From: Bacteroidaceae bacterium
GTDB taxonomy: Bacteria; Bacteroidota; Bacteroidia; Bacteroidales; Bacteroidaceae
Length of the DNA stretch: 64,000 nt
Direction of reading: 5' to 3'
NCBI GenBank assembly: GCA_016280855.1
Contig: JAEEHP010000060.1
Span: forward strand, 1-64,000
In this document: positions 41,692 to 49,032 of the stretch, piece by piece
Numbering within the stretch: position 1 is the stretch's first letter
Layout of the letters: every line of letters starts with the position of its first letter
Made by a program: the position numbers and the translations under genes
Notes under the pieces: generated by a model
Seen by the model: only the letters and a program-made list of their open reading frames with translations
The model's database searches: none
Told to the model about the DNA's origin: nothing

Positions 41692-42122
41692 CTATGAGAA
41701 TCATCGTTTCAGAGAAGTTCCCTCCCAAGGGCTTCAAGGCCATCACGCTATGGCCGTTCATCTTCGCTCATGAGACACCCGTCGGTGCCGACCTGCGCCA
41801 TGAGCTTATTCACGGGAAGCAGCAGATGGAGATACTGTACCTGGCAGTAGCACTCACCTTCGGGCTGTCCTTCGTAATAGGATGGTGGGCGCTTTTCGTG
41901 CTGCCGCTGTATTACATTATCTACGGCCTCATGTGGCTCGTTGAGCTCTTCCGCTGCCTCTTCGACAAAAGCCGTGGCACACGCGCCGACGGACGGCACA
42001 GGCCGACATGGAAGAGGGCGTATATCATGATACCCTATGAGCGAGAGGCCTACTACGGCGAGAAAGAGAACGACTACCTCAAGAAGAGGAAGCCGTGGAA
42101 TTGGATTCACTTTATTAAATAA
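41688..42122 (+). CDS. Membrane protein with HELIH zinc-site motif
   Basis: The 144-residue protein has an N-terminal region with RHELIHGKQQMEILY (HExxH at about residues 38-42). Two hydrophobic segments follow (about 50-90: VALTFGLSFVIGWWALFVLPLYYIIYGLMWL), and then a basic C-terminus. The HExxH pattern is typical of zinc metallopeptidases, but the domain is very small. Similar proteins occur in Bacteroides phage lysis regions. It lies just before the holin gene. A second ATG at 41694 is an equally possible start. Confidence 0.6.
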   Translation: MTMRIIVSEKFPPKGFKAITLWPFIFAHETPVGADLRHELIHGKQQMEILYLAVALTFGLSFVIGWWALFVLPLYYIIYGLMWLVELFRCLFDKSRGTRADGRHRPTWKRAYIMIPYEREAYYGEKENDYLKKRKPWNWIHFIK

Positions 42123-42130
42123 CTACAACT

Positions 42131-42625
42131 ATGCAAGAAGTACTACAAGGATTGGGACTGATGTGTATGGTCGCCGTGCTGGCCATGGTCATCGTCATTG
42201 TCGCCATGGCCGTAGATCTGGTCAGTGGCATTCGTAAGGCAAAGATGCGCGGCGAGGCGCGGACGAGCTACGGTTTCAGCCGCAGCCTGACCAAGTTCCT
42301 CGTCTATCAGGGCATTCTGCTCATCGCCACGTGCATCGACGTGCTGCTGCACTTCGGCCTCTCGCAGTTCATGGAGCAGAACTACACCATTCCCGTTGTC
42401 GAGCTGCTGATGGCCATCATCCTCTGCGGCGTGGAACTCTGGTCAGTCTATGAAAAGGCCGAGGACAAGGAACGGCGCAGGGCGGCGAAGATAGCGCAGG
42501 CGGGCATGACGCTCGTCGATAAGGAAGCCCTCGCAGGCGTGCTTGCCGAGGTGCTGAAGGAGTTCGCAACAAAGAAAAAGGAAGCCGTCACCGATATTGA
42601 CGACGATAACGTAAATTTCGAGTAG
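42131..42625 (+). CDS. Phage holin (Phage_holin_4-like)
   Basis: The 164-residue protein has three hydrophobic segments: LMCMVAVLAMVIVIVAMAV, FLVYQGILLIATCIDVLL and VVELLMAIILCGVELWSV. A charged C-terminal tail follows. The VDLVSGIRKAKMRGEA motif after the first segment is typical of the phage_holin_4 (toxin-secretion/phage-lysis holin) family. It would permeabilise the inner membrane and release the endolysin encoded 2 nt downstream. Confidence 0.85.
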   Translation: MQEVLQGLGLMCMVAVLAMVIVIVAMAVDLVSGIRKAKMRGEARTSYGFSRSLTKFLVYQGILLIATCIDVLLHFGLSQFMEQNYTIPVVELLMAIILCGVELWSVYEKAEDKERRRAAKIAQAGMTLVDKEALAGVLAEVLKEFATKKKEAVTDIDDDNVNFE

Positions 42626-42627
42626 CC

Positions 42628-43170
42628 ATGACCATCACTTACGACCAACTGCGTAGGGCAATGCCCAACGCTTCGCCGCTGAACTGCGAGCGATACATAG
42701 ATTACTTGAACGCAGCCATGCAGAGCCATGGTATCAATACGCCTATGCGCATAGCACACTTCTTGGCGCAGATTGCTTGGGAGAGCGGCTCCTTGAAGTA
42801 CACCGAGGAGATAGCATCGGGCAAGGCATACGAGGGCAGGAGAAGCCTCGGAAACACTCAGAAGGGTGACGGCGTGCGCTTCAAGGGTCGCGGCTTGATA
42901 CAGCTGACAGGGCGCGCCAACTACCGAGCCTACGGAGCCGCCGTCGGCATGGACTTCTGCGTTGATGAGCAATGGAAGCTACTCTCAGAACCTCGCTGGG
43001 CTACGGACTCGGCGGCATGGTTTTGGCAGACGCACGGCCTCAATGAGCGCGCAGATCGTGATGAGCACACCATCATCACGAGAGTTATCAACGGCAGTAC
43101 GGTGACGGCGAAGAAACGCCTCCCGTGCCTGCGAGCAGCTAAGATTGCACTTGGACTCATAAAAGGGTAG
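42628..43170 (+). CDS. Endolysin of the GH19 (chitinase/lysozyme) family
   Basis: The 180-residue protein spans a complete GH19 catalytic domain. The catalytic Glu lies in AHFLAQIAWESGSLKYTEE (about 43-60) with a second Glu nearby. FKGRGLIQLTGRANYRAYG is the family signature (about 88-106), and the C-terminal helix is present. GH19 endolysins cleave the glycan strands of peptidoglycan. No signal peptide is present, so it relies on the holin. Family length is normal. Confidence 0.9.
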   Translation: MTITYDQLRRAMPNASPLNCERYIDYLNAAMQSHGINTPMRIAHFLAQIAWESGSLKYTEEIASGKAYEGRRSLGNTQKGDGVRFKGRGLIQLTGRANYRAYGAAVGMDFCVDEQWKLLSEPRWATDSAAWFWQTHGLNERADRDEHTIITRVINGSTVTAKKRLPCLRAAKIALGLIKG

Positions 43171-43174
43171 CACT

Positions 43175-43303
43175 ATGACAGACGAACAAAAAGCGTGCCG
43201 GGATTGTCCCCACGTAGAACACACCGTAAACGGCATGAAGTGCCAAGTTCTTAACATCAACGTCGAGTACGCTTTCAAGCAGCCGTGCAAGACGGGTAAC
43301 TAA
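43175..43303 (+). CDS. Small Cys4 protein (42 residues)
   Basis: An ATG four bases after the endolysin stop encodes MTDEQKACRDCPHVEHTVNG and a short tail with further Cys residues (at about positions 8, 11, 23 and 38). A CxxC pair plus two single Cys and a His suggests a zinc-binding mini-protein. Its place between the endolysin and spanin-like gene is the main reason to accept it. Confidence 0.5.
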   Translation: MTDEQKACRDCPHVEHTVNGMKCQVLNINVEYAFKQPCKTGN

Positions 43304-43321
43304 ACATCAAAACAGGGCATT

Positions 43322-43876
43322 ATGGATTACAGAGACAACAAATGGGAGGACTTTGAGGACGGGTACACCGTCTCAGACCTCATCATCCTTTTCGCGACGA
43401 TCATTGCCATCGTCATCGTAGGTATCCTTTTGAGTGGGTGTCGCAGCACCAAGGAGACCATAGAGCGTAACGACAGCACACGGGTCGAGATACGCTATAA
43501 GAAGATATTCGTTCCAGACACCGTGCTTGTACCGATTCCTGCTCAGTCGTCGAGTGTCATCACCGAGGACAGCACAAGCCACCTCGAGACGGACTACGCC
43601 GTGAGCGACGCAGCCATCAAGGACGGCAAGCTGCACCATTCCCTCGCCAACAAGCCGCAGAAGAAGCCCGTGGAGATCATGAAGGAGATAGAGCAGAAGG
43701 ACAGCATTGTATATCGTAAGGAGCGACTGACCATCACGAAGACCATCACGAAGAAGGTTCCCCGTGAATACACGTGGTGGGATAAGACCCGCTTCTATGC
43801 TTTCTACGTCTCCATCGCCGTCATCCTCTTCGCCTACCGCAAGAAGCTCATAACGCTGGCAAGGAGACTGATATAG
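43322..43876 (+). CDS. Putative unimolecular spanin-like membrane protein
   Basis: The 184-residue protein has an acidic N-terminus and a hydrophobic segment (VSDLIILFATIIAIVIVGILLSGC, split here) ending in an LSGC lipobox-like sequence. A periplasmic helical part comes next, with a second hydrophobic segment near the C-terminus (FYAFYVSIAVILFAY). A lipid-anchored N-terminus plus a C-terminal inner-membrane anchor defines u-spanins, which fuse inner and outer membranes at lysis. The acidic n-region is atypical for a lipoprotein signal, so it could instead be a two-span membrane protein. Confidence 0.5.
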   Translation: MDYRDNKWEDFEDGYTVSDLIILFATIIAIVIVGILLSGCRSTKETIERNDSTRVEIRYKKIFVPDTVLVPIPAQSSSVITEDSTSHLETDYAVSDAAIKDGKLHHSLANKPQKKPVEIMKEIEQKDSIVYRKERLTITKTITKKVPREYTWWDKTRFYAFYVSIAVILFAYRKKLITLARRLI

Positions 43877-43879
43877 ATA

Positions 43880-43903
43880 TTAAGCAGATTCAAACCTGCT
43901 TAA
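43880..43903 (+). terminator. Terminator-like hairpin after the lysis genes
   Basis: TTAAGCAG pairs with CTGCTTAA over an 8-nt loop just after the spanin-like stop. The U-rich tract is weak. Confidence 0.5.
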
Positions 43904-44012
43904 CCAAAAGCCCGTGAGGGTGATTGATATTCTTTTTGGATTAAATAGTTTTTTTCATTAAGGTTTTAGTTAGTTAGTTTGTAAGTGTTTATCACTTTTT
44001 TTGTAAAAATGA

Positions 44013-44046
44013 AATCTCCCGCCGTCTGTGAAGATAGCGGGAGATT
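44013..44046. terminator. Bidirectional terminator between lysis genes and integrase
   Basis: AATCTCCCGC (44013-44022) pairs with GCGGGAGATT (44037-44046). The T-rich stretch beyond it in the leftward direction (about 43991-44009) supports termination of the integrase transcript, which ends 4 nt before. It also isolates the rightward operon. Confidence 0.65.
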
Positions 44047-44049
44047 GTA

Positions 44050-45225
44050 TTATAAGCCAAAGACGCGATCAATCAGTTTAAAATTATTCTCGTTTATTAT
44101 CGAGAAATCCTTGGTGATATACACATCAGCTATATCCATAGTTCCAACGTGATTGAGAGCTTCGTCCACATCGCTTTTCGAGAATTTCATCAGATTTCTG
44201 GATAGTGTTGCAAAAGTATGCCTCGCCTGGTAAAATTCAAGATCATCAACTCCGATTTCTTTTCCCACTTCTTTTAGTCCCTTATTGATGTTTGAGTTGA
44301 ATGTCGAATAGTTGGAATATCTTGTATGGAAATTGAATACGTGGGTTGAATCCCTGTACTTCGCGACAAGATCCTTGATGAAGGGATGTATTCTTACCTC
44401 AATATATGCCTCGTCGCTTCTTCTTCCCCTTGTCTTTGTCCTATTGTACCTGATAACTCCATTCTTGCAATCCCTGCAGTTGAACAGATCTACTGAGTTC
44501 ATGCCCATAAGACAAAAAGAGAGGATGAAACAGTCTCTTGCAATCTGCGCACGACTATGCGCGCGTCCATTATAATTATAAACTTTTAGCAAGGTGTCAA
44601 GAGTAAGGGAACGAACGCCTTTTTTCAGCTGCTGACGCGGCACTTTATACCTCATGAACGGATCGTTTGAAATCACCTGCTCATAGTCTGTATTATACCT
44701 TCGCATCGCTTCCCTGTACAAATGTCGCATAAGCCCGAGGTACATGGATTGTGCGCGCGGCTTACCTTTAAGGTGTTCCTCAAACCCCTTAAGAAGCGAG
44801 AAGGTGATGTTTGTGAATGGAAGCTTCCTCTGTTTGAGGTACGCTTCGAGTGAGTTAAGCATCACCCTGTAATTGTTCAAGCTGGTGGTGGATGTGTGTT
44901 TCATCCAATCCTCTGCAAACTCAAAGAAATCGATACTGCCGGTATGCGCGATCAGACGTTCTGCGATAAAAGAGGCATCCACATCCTGCCCGACTAATTC
45001 AAGCGACATGGCCATAAGCCTGTCTTCGAGCTTGCGGCGCATCTTTTCTATAAGGATGGCCTTCATAGGCTCCTTGACCTTCTTTCCATTCGATGACAAT
45101 TCGGAATCCCTGACGGATATTTCGGTGGGGATTCTCCTTTTCGTCTTTCCGTGACAGATCAAGAAAGACACGGGTCGCTCTTTTTTCTTTCCCCTGCGCC
45201 CGATTTCGATTGTAATTGTAGCCAT
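44050..45225 (-). CDS. Tyrosine recombinase (prophage integrase)
   Basis: The 391-residue protein has an Arm-like N-terminus, a SAM-like core-binding domain (about 100-200) and a C-terminal catalytic domain. Catalytic features are Arg about 335 in ARHTFAT, His in LNHVG and the nucleophile Tyr about 369 in DVYITKD. The first catalytic Arg is not visible in its usual place: the aligned segment reads GMNSVDL, so Asn or another residue would occupy it. I believe this is common in Bacteroidetes integrases but have not verified it. It lies 65 nt from the tRNA-Arg, its likely attachment site. Confidence 0.85.
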   Translation of the reverse strand: MATITIEIGRRGKKKERPVSFLICHGKTKRRIPTEISVRDSELSSNGKKVKEPMKAILIEKMRRKLEDRLMAMSLELVGQDVDASFIAERLIAHTGSIDFFEFAEDWMKHTSTTSLNNYRVMLNSLEAYLKQRKLPFTNITFSLLKGFEEHLKGKPRAQSMYLGLMRHLYREAMRRYNTDYEQVISNDPFMRYKVPRQQLKKGVRSLTLDTLLKVYNYNGRAHSRAQIARDCFILSFCLMGMNSVDLFNCRDCKNGVIRYNRTKTRGRRSDEAYIEVRIHPFIKDLVAKYRDSTHVFNFHTRYSNYSTFNSNINKGLKEVGKEIGVDDLEFYQARHTFATLSRNLMKFSKSDVDEALNHVGTMDIADVYITKDFSIINENNFKLIDRVFGL

Positions 45226-45226
45226 A

Positions 45227-45249
45227 ATTTAGCGGAAATTTAGCGGAAA
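45227..45249. repeat. Tandem 11-bp repeats upstream of the integrase
   Basis: ATTTAGCGGAA occurs twice head-to-tail (45227-45237 and 45238-45248) just upstream of the integrase ATG, one helical turn apart. The position between integrase and tRNA fits arm-type integrase sites or an excisionase operator. Related AAGTGGA motifs occur in the next 40 nt. Confidence 0.6.
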
Positions 45250-45289
45250 ACTTACGCTCCACAAGTGGAAATCACAAGCAAAAGTGGAG

Positions 45290-45361
45290 TACGCCCAAAG
45301 GGAATCGAACCCTTATCAGAGGAACCGGAATCCCCTATTCTATCCATTAAACTATGGGCGC
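45290..45361 (-). tRNA. tRNA-Arg (CCG), prophage attachment site
   Basis: The 72-nt cloverleaf reads leftward. Acceptor GCGCCCA pairs with TGGGCGT, the anticodon loop TTCCGGT gives anticodon CCG (Arg), and the T-loop is TTCGATT. No CCA is encoded. Its 3' end faces the prophage and lies 65 nt from the integrase start, so the phage most likely integrated at the 3' end and restored it. The matching left attachment repeat should be outside the window. Confidence 0.88.
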
Positions 45362-45406
45362 AGAGCACTTTGCAAAATTTCCTTTCTCCGGCTGTCCTCC
45401 GATTCC

Positions 45407-45454
45407 TTTGCGAGAACCGGAATCCGACGCTCTATACAGCTAAGCTACGGAGCC
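45407..45454 (-). pseudogene. Truncated tRNA-Arg(CCG)-like remnant
   Basis: Reading leftward from 45454, GGCTCCG, TA, a normal D-arm (GCTTAGCTGTATAGAGC) and the anticodon arm start TCGGA plus loop TTCCGGT are tRNA-Arg-like. After the anticodon loop the sequence no longer pairs (TCTCG instead of TCCGA), and no T-arm or matching acceptor strand follows. It shares GGATTCCGGTTC with the intact neighbour. It looks like a tRNA 5' half left by an earlier integration or deletion. Confidence 0.6.
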
Positions 45455-45559
45455 ATAGGCAAAGGCCGAAACAACGTTGGCGCAGTCCTCACCAGCCGTT
45501 TGCGGCTGCAAAGGTACGCTTTTCTTCTGACGCGACCAAGTTTTTGGCGATTTTTTGAT

Positions 45560-46723
45560 TTAATGAACGTCGATTCCGTCGAAATAGAGTTCTGAGATCA
45601 CAGGCGCGTCCTGCTTTTTGCCAGGATAAGTCTCCAAGATCTCGAAGCGCAGCGTCCAGTTCGGAGCCTCAGCATCGTGGAAACCTACGATGCCCACGTT
45701 GAAGCACTGGAGCGTGCGACTGTCCTGCAAGGCCAGCAGGGCGTAGGGTTTGTCGTTGATATACATCTTGATCATCTTCACACGCGCAGAAGCCTGCCAG
45801 GCCTCTTCGCTCACAACGTCGCCATTGAGAATCTTCACCGTTGTGATACGCGGACAGGAGCCAGCGAAATGATAGACGAGGCTCTCGCCAATGCCCTTGC
45901 CCTCGGGTGCCCACACCTGTTCATGGCTGAAATCGTGGGCATGGCCGGCATCGAACGTCGAGTCGGCATCCTGGCGACAGCTGGAAGCCGTGACCTGCAA
46001 CACCTCGCCGCCACAGTACCAGCTGCAATGACTGCTGTAGAGGTCGTCGAAAATATCACATCCCAAGTACTTGATGGAATCCTCATCGCTCATCTCCACC
46101 TCCTCGCCCATGTCCTCCATTTCCTCGAGCTTCGACCATTCGTCGAGGGAGATGGTAGGCATCGGCGATACGCTCTCGGGCGTCACGGCACGCAGGGCGA
46201 AGGTATCGACGAGGACATAGCGCTCGACGTGGTTCTCGTACTCCTCAGTCCATTCGTCGAACGACGATTCGGTGATAACGACGGACTTCATCCCCTCCCA
46301 CGTCTCGATGCTCAGATCGTCGTAAACATTCGACCCAAAGGAATTGGAGAGGGCAAACTGTCCGTCGCCGACGTAAGTGACGAAGAAGAAGCTGTTGCCA
46401 ACGGCATTGCCGCCGCAGGCCTGCACGTTGGTCACCAAGGCGTCAGTCTGTCCGTCGCCGTTGAAATCCTCCTGCGCCGTGAGCAGCATACATTCTGCAG
46501 CCGCAGGTTCCGTGTTGATCCAATAGCGCTCGGTGCTATCGACAAGGCCGAACAGGGAATCGAGGAACAGACGTCCGTCGCTGTTCACGCCGACATAGCT
46601 CACTACTGCCGGTGCCTTCGTGGTGCTGCCGGTACAGGATACAAACGAGGTAGCGGCCACGCAGACCACTGCCACCATCACGGAAGCCAATCCGTGGAAA
46701 AAGGATAATCTGGAATAGTTCAT
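45560..46723 (-). CDS. Lipoprotein with NADase-type glycan-binding (discoidin-like) domain
   Basis: The 387-residue protein has a signal sequence ending in FVSCTG, a lipobox with the lipidated Cys about residue 30. The mid-part (about 60-180) is acidic, with an FG-type calcium-like DFNGDGQTD motif. The C-terminal domain (about 220-385) has the order SSHCSWYCGG, FDAGHAHDFS, WAPEGKGIGESL and VKILNGDV, which I recognise as the discoidin-like 'NADase-type glycan-binding' module. It is probably a surface or periplasmic binding protein. The gene is leftward and next to the tRNAs. Confidence 0.6.
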   Translation of the reverse strand: MNYSRLSFFHGLASVMVAVVCVAATSFVSCTGSTTKAPAVVSYVGVNSDGRLFLDSLFGLVDSTERYWINTEPAAAECMLLTAQEDFNGDGQTDALVTNVQACGGNAVGNSFFFVTYVGDGQFALSNSFGSNVYDDLSIETWEGMKSVVITESSFDEWTEEYENHVERYVLVDTFALRAVTPESVSPMPTISLDEWSKLEEMEDMGEEVEMSDEDSIKYLGCDIFDDLYSSHCSWYCGGEVLQVTASSCRQDADSTFDAGHAHDFSHEQVWAPEGKGIGESLVYHFAGSCPRITTVKILNGDVVSEEAWQASARVKMIKMYINDKPYALLALQDSRTLQCFNVGIVGFHDAEAPNWTLRFEILETYPGKKQDAPVISELYFDGIDVH

Positions 46724-46756
46724 AACGAAAACGAAAACGATTTAGGAATTCAGAGG

Positions 46757-47656
46757 TTATAGGAAGAACAACGCCACGCCGGCGACGGCGATGAGGGCAC
46801 CGAGGACTTCACGCGCCGTGATGCGCTGATGGAAGAGCCAGCGCGAGGGCAGCAGGATGAAGACGGGCGTCAAGGCCATGAGCGTGGAGGCGATGCCGGC
46901 CGGAGCCAGCTGCACAGCCAACAAGGAGAGCGACACGCCGATGACGGGTCCCGTGATGATGGCACCGGTGGCTGCCGTCATGGTCGTACGATCGTGCAGC
47001 CCTTCACGCATGCGCCGACGGTCGCCTCGGAAGCTATATACGAGACCGAAGCCCACGAGTCCGGCAGCAGCACGAACCATCGTGGCCGCCATGGGCAGCA
47101 GCGGCGTAGCGTCGCACAAGCCCATGCCAACCTTGGAGAGGACAATGCCTATACCCTGCCCCATGCCGGCTCCTATACCCAAAAGGATGCCACGCAAGGG
47201 GAGGTTGAGTCCGACCTTATGTTTCCCGCCACGCGAAAGGACAGTCAAGCCAATGCCGCTAAGGGTGACGGCAATGCCGAGGAGGGCACGCGGCGACAGT
47301 GTCTCGCCCAACAACACCCAAGCCGTCAAGGCAGAGAAGAGAGGAGCAAGGGTCATGAAGAGCTGACCCATACGGCTGCCAATGAGCTCATACGACGAGA
47401 AGAGACAGAAGTCGCCGAAAACATAGCCTATGGCTCCTGAAGCCAACAGCCACACCAATGCCTCGATGCCCATGCCGCGAGGCAAGGGAGAGCCCGTAGC
47501 CACCCACAGGATGAGGGCAAGGATGACCAACGATGCCGCCATACGGAGCACGTTCAGCTGCAACTGCCCCATGCGGCGACTGGCCACCTCGGCACACAAG
47601 GCCGTGATGGTCCACGTCATCGCAACGATGATTGACAATACCTCTCCGTAAAACAT
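46757..47656 (-). CDS. EamA/DMT-family transporter
   Basis: The 299-residue protein has ten predicted membrane segments in two related halves, each with an EamA-like pattern (for example the first half ends ALLGIAVTLSGIGLTVL and the second EVLGALIAVAGVALFF). The DMT superfamily exports or imports small metabolites such as amino acids or nucleotide sugars, and the substrate is not predictable. It lies 33 nt downstream of the next gene in transcription order and has its own start context. Confidence 0.85.
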   Translation of the reverse strand: MFYGEVLSIIVAMTWTITALCAEVASRRMGQLQLNVLRMAASLVILALILWVATGSPLPRGMGIEALVWLLASGAIGYVFGDFCLFSSYELIGSRMGQLFMTLAPLFSALTAWVLLGETLSPRALLGIAVTLSGIGLTVLSRGGKHKVGLNLPLRGILLGIGAGMGQGIGIVLSKVGMGLCDATPLLPMAATMVRAAAGLVGFGLVYSFRGDRRRMREGLHDRTTMTAATGAIITGPVIGVSLSLLAVQLAPAGIASTLMALTPVFILLPSRWLFHQRITAREVLGALIAVAGVALFFL

Positions 47657-47735
47657 GCCGTGGATTATTGGGGAATGAAGAATGAGGAATGAAGATTGAA
47701 GAATGAGGAATGATGATTGAAGAATGAGGAATGAG
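47657..47735. repeat. Low-complexity GAATGA-type intergenic repeats
   Basis: Imperfect direct repeats of GAATGAAGAATGAGGAATGA units fill much of the interval between the transporter and tdh genes. They have no coding or array structure and look like a simple sequence repeat. Confidence 0.55.
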
Positions 47736-47810
47736 GATCACGTGTCTCGCCTTTCGTTCTTCAAGGCTTGTGACGACCTGCAATCATCATTCCTCAATCA
47801 TCAATATGCC

Positions 47811-48770
47811 TCATTTATCCAGCAGTTTCTTGCTGAGTTTCTCGAGCATGTCACGCGTCATGGCACCAATGCCGTACTCGGGTCGCCATCCCCATTCCTC
47901 GCGTGCTGCGCTGTCATCAAGGCTGTCGGGCCAGCTCTCGGCAATGGCCTGCTTCAGGGGATCGACGTCATAGACCATCTTGAAGTCGGGCACACGCCGC
48001 CTGATCTCTGCATAGATCTTCTCGGGTGGGAAGCTCATGGCCGTGACGTTGAAGCCGTTACGGTGGATGAGCTTATCGGGGTTGGCTTCCATCAGTTCGA
48101 TGGCAGCACGCAATCCGTCGGGCATGTACATCATATCCATTCGCGTGCCTTCAGCGATGGGGCAAACGAATGTTTCGCCACGCACGGCAGCGTAGAAGAT
48201 ATCGACGGCGTAGTCCGTTGTGCCGCCTCCCGGAGGTGTGACATAGCTGATGAGACCGGGGAAGCGCACCGAGCGGGTGTCCACGCCGTACTTCGTGTAG
48301 TAATAGTCGGAGAGCAGCTCTGTGCAGACCTTCGACACGCCGTAGATCGTCTTAGGACGCTGCACGGTGTCCTGTGGCGTGAGCTCGTGGGGAGTGTTGG
48401 GGCCGAAAGAACCGATGCTCGAGGGTGTGAACACGGCGCACTTGTTTTCGCGCGCCACTTCGAGGACGTTCCACAGCCCGTCGATGCCTATCTTCCACGC
48501 CAGGCGCGGCTTCTGTTCGGCAACGACGCTGAGCAGGGCGGCGAGATTGTAGATGGCGTCGATCTGGTGGTCGCGCACAATGGCTGCCAGCTGTTCGCCG
48601 TTGGTAACGTCAGCGATGGCGGAGGGACCGCTTTCAGCCAACTCGCCCTTAGGCTCTGCGCCGGGGATGTAACCGGCCACCACGTGGGCGCCGCCATAGC
48701 GTTTTCTTAATTCTGCTGTAAGTTCCGAGCCGATCTGGCCCGTGGATCCAATAACGAGAATGTTCTTCAT
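47811..48770 (-). CDS. tdh: L-threonine 3-dehydrogenase, SDR type
   Basis: The 319-residue protein has an NAD-binding VIGSTGQIGSEL glycine motif (about 6-17), a YGVSK catalytic Tyr-Lys (about 141-145), and the segment PPGGGTTDYAVD (about 189-200) typical of SDR-type threonine dehydrogenases. It oxidises threonine to 2-amino-3-ketobutyrate, which the divergent kbl product would cleave with CoA to glycine and acetyl-CoA. A leftward -7 element lies at 48842-48849. This pair forms the threonine degradation path. Confidence 0.9.
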   Translation of the reverse strand: MKNILVIGSTGQIGSELTAELRKRYGGAHVVAGYIPGAEPKGELAESGPSAIADVTNGEQLAAIVRDHQIDAIYNLAALLSVVAEQKPRLAWKIGIDGLWNVLEVARENKCAVFTPSSIGSFGPNTPHELTPQDTVQRPKTIYGVSKVCTELLSDYYYTKYGVDTRSVRFPGLISYVTPPGGGTTDYAVDIFYAAVRGETFVCPIAEGTRMDMMYMPDGLRAAIELMEANPDKLIHRNGFNVTAMSFPPEKIYAEIRRRVPDFKMVYDVDPLKQAIAESWPDSLDDSAAREEWGWRPEYGIGAMTRDMLEKLSKKLLDK

Positions 48771-48841
48771 CGTGAGGTTTATCGTTTAATGTTTACAGAT
48801 TGATAATTGATTTATTAGAGGTAGTTAGCTGTTTTGCGCTA

Positions 48842-48849
48842 CAAAGATA
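48842..48849 (-). promoter_or_regulatory. Promoter -7 element for tdh
   Basis: CAAAGATA on the + strand reads TATCTTTG leftward, the Bacteroidetes -7 consensus, and lies 72 nt before the tdh start. Confidence 0.6.
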
Positions 48850-48954
48850 AGGAAAAGTTGAGAGTTGGACATTGAAAGTTGAAAGTTTTTTCCTTAAAAG
48901 ATATAAAATATGTGTTTTTCTTCACTCTTTATGCCATTACATTCCAAAAATCGC

Positions 48955-48962
48955 TATCTTTG
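48955..48962 (+). promoter_or_regulatory. Promoter -7 element for kbl
   Basis: TATCTTTG matches TAnnTTTG and lies 71 nt before the kbl start. It is divergent from the tdh promoter across about 105 nt. Confidence 0.6.
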
Positions 48963-49032
48963 CACACAAGAAATCTCATTTATCTGTAAACTTTCACCAA
49001 AAACATCAATCTTTAAACGATAAACTAATCTT

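Noticed and set aside
45677..46708. Long rightward frame (343 residues) opposite the glycan-binding lipoprotein
   Set aside because: It is the antisense shadow of a gene with a lipoprotein signal and a recognisable domain. The antisense product is His/Arg-rich with no domain.
47657..47735. GAATGA-rich direct repeats resembling a CRISPR-like array
   Set aside because: Units are only 6-20 nt, imperfect and back to back with no unique spacers. No cas gene is nearby.
47724..48710. Rightward frame opposite tdh
   Set aside because: The tdh frame has all dehydrogenase motifs. The opposite frame is an antisense artefact of GC-rich codon use.
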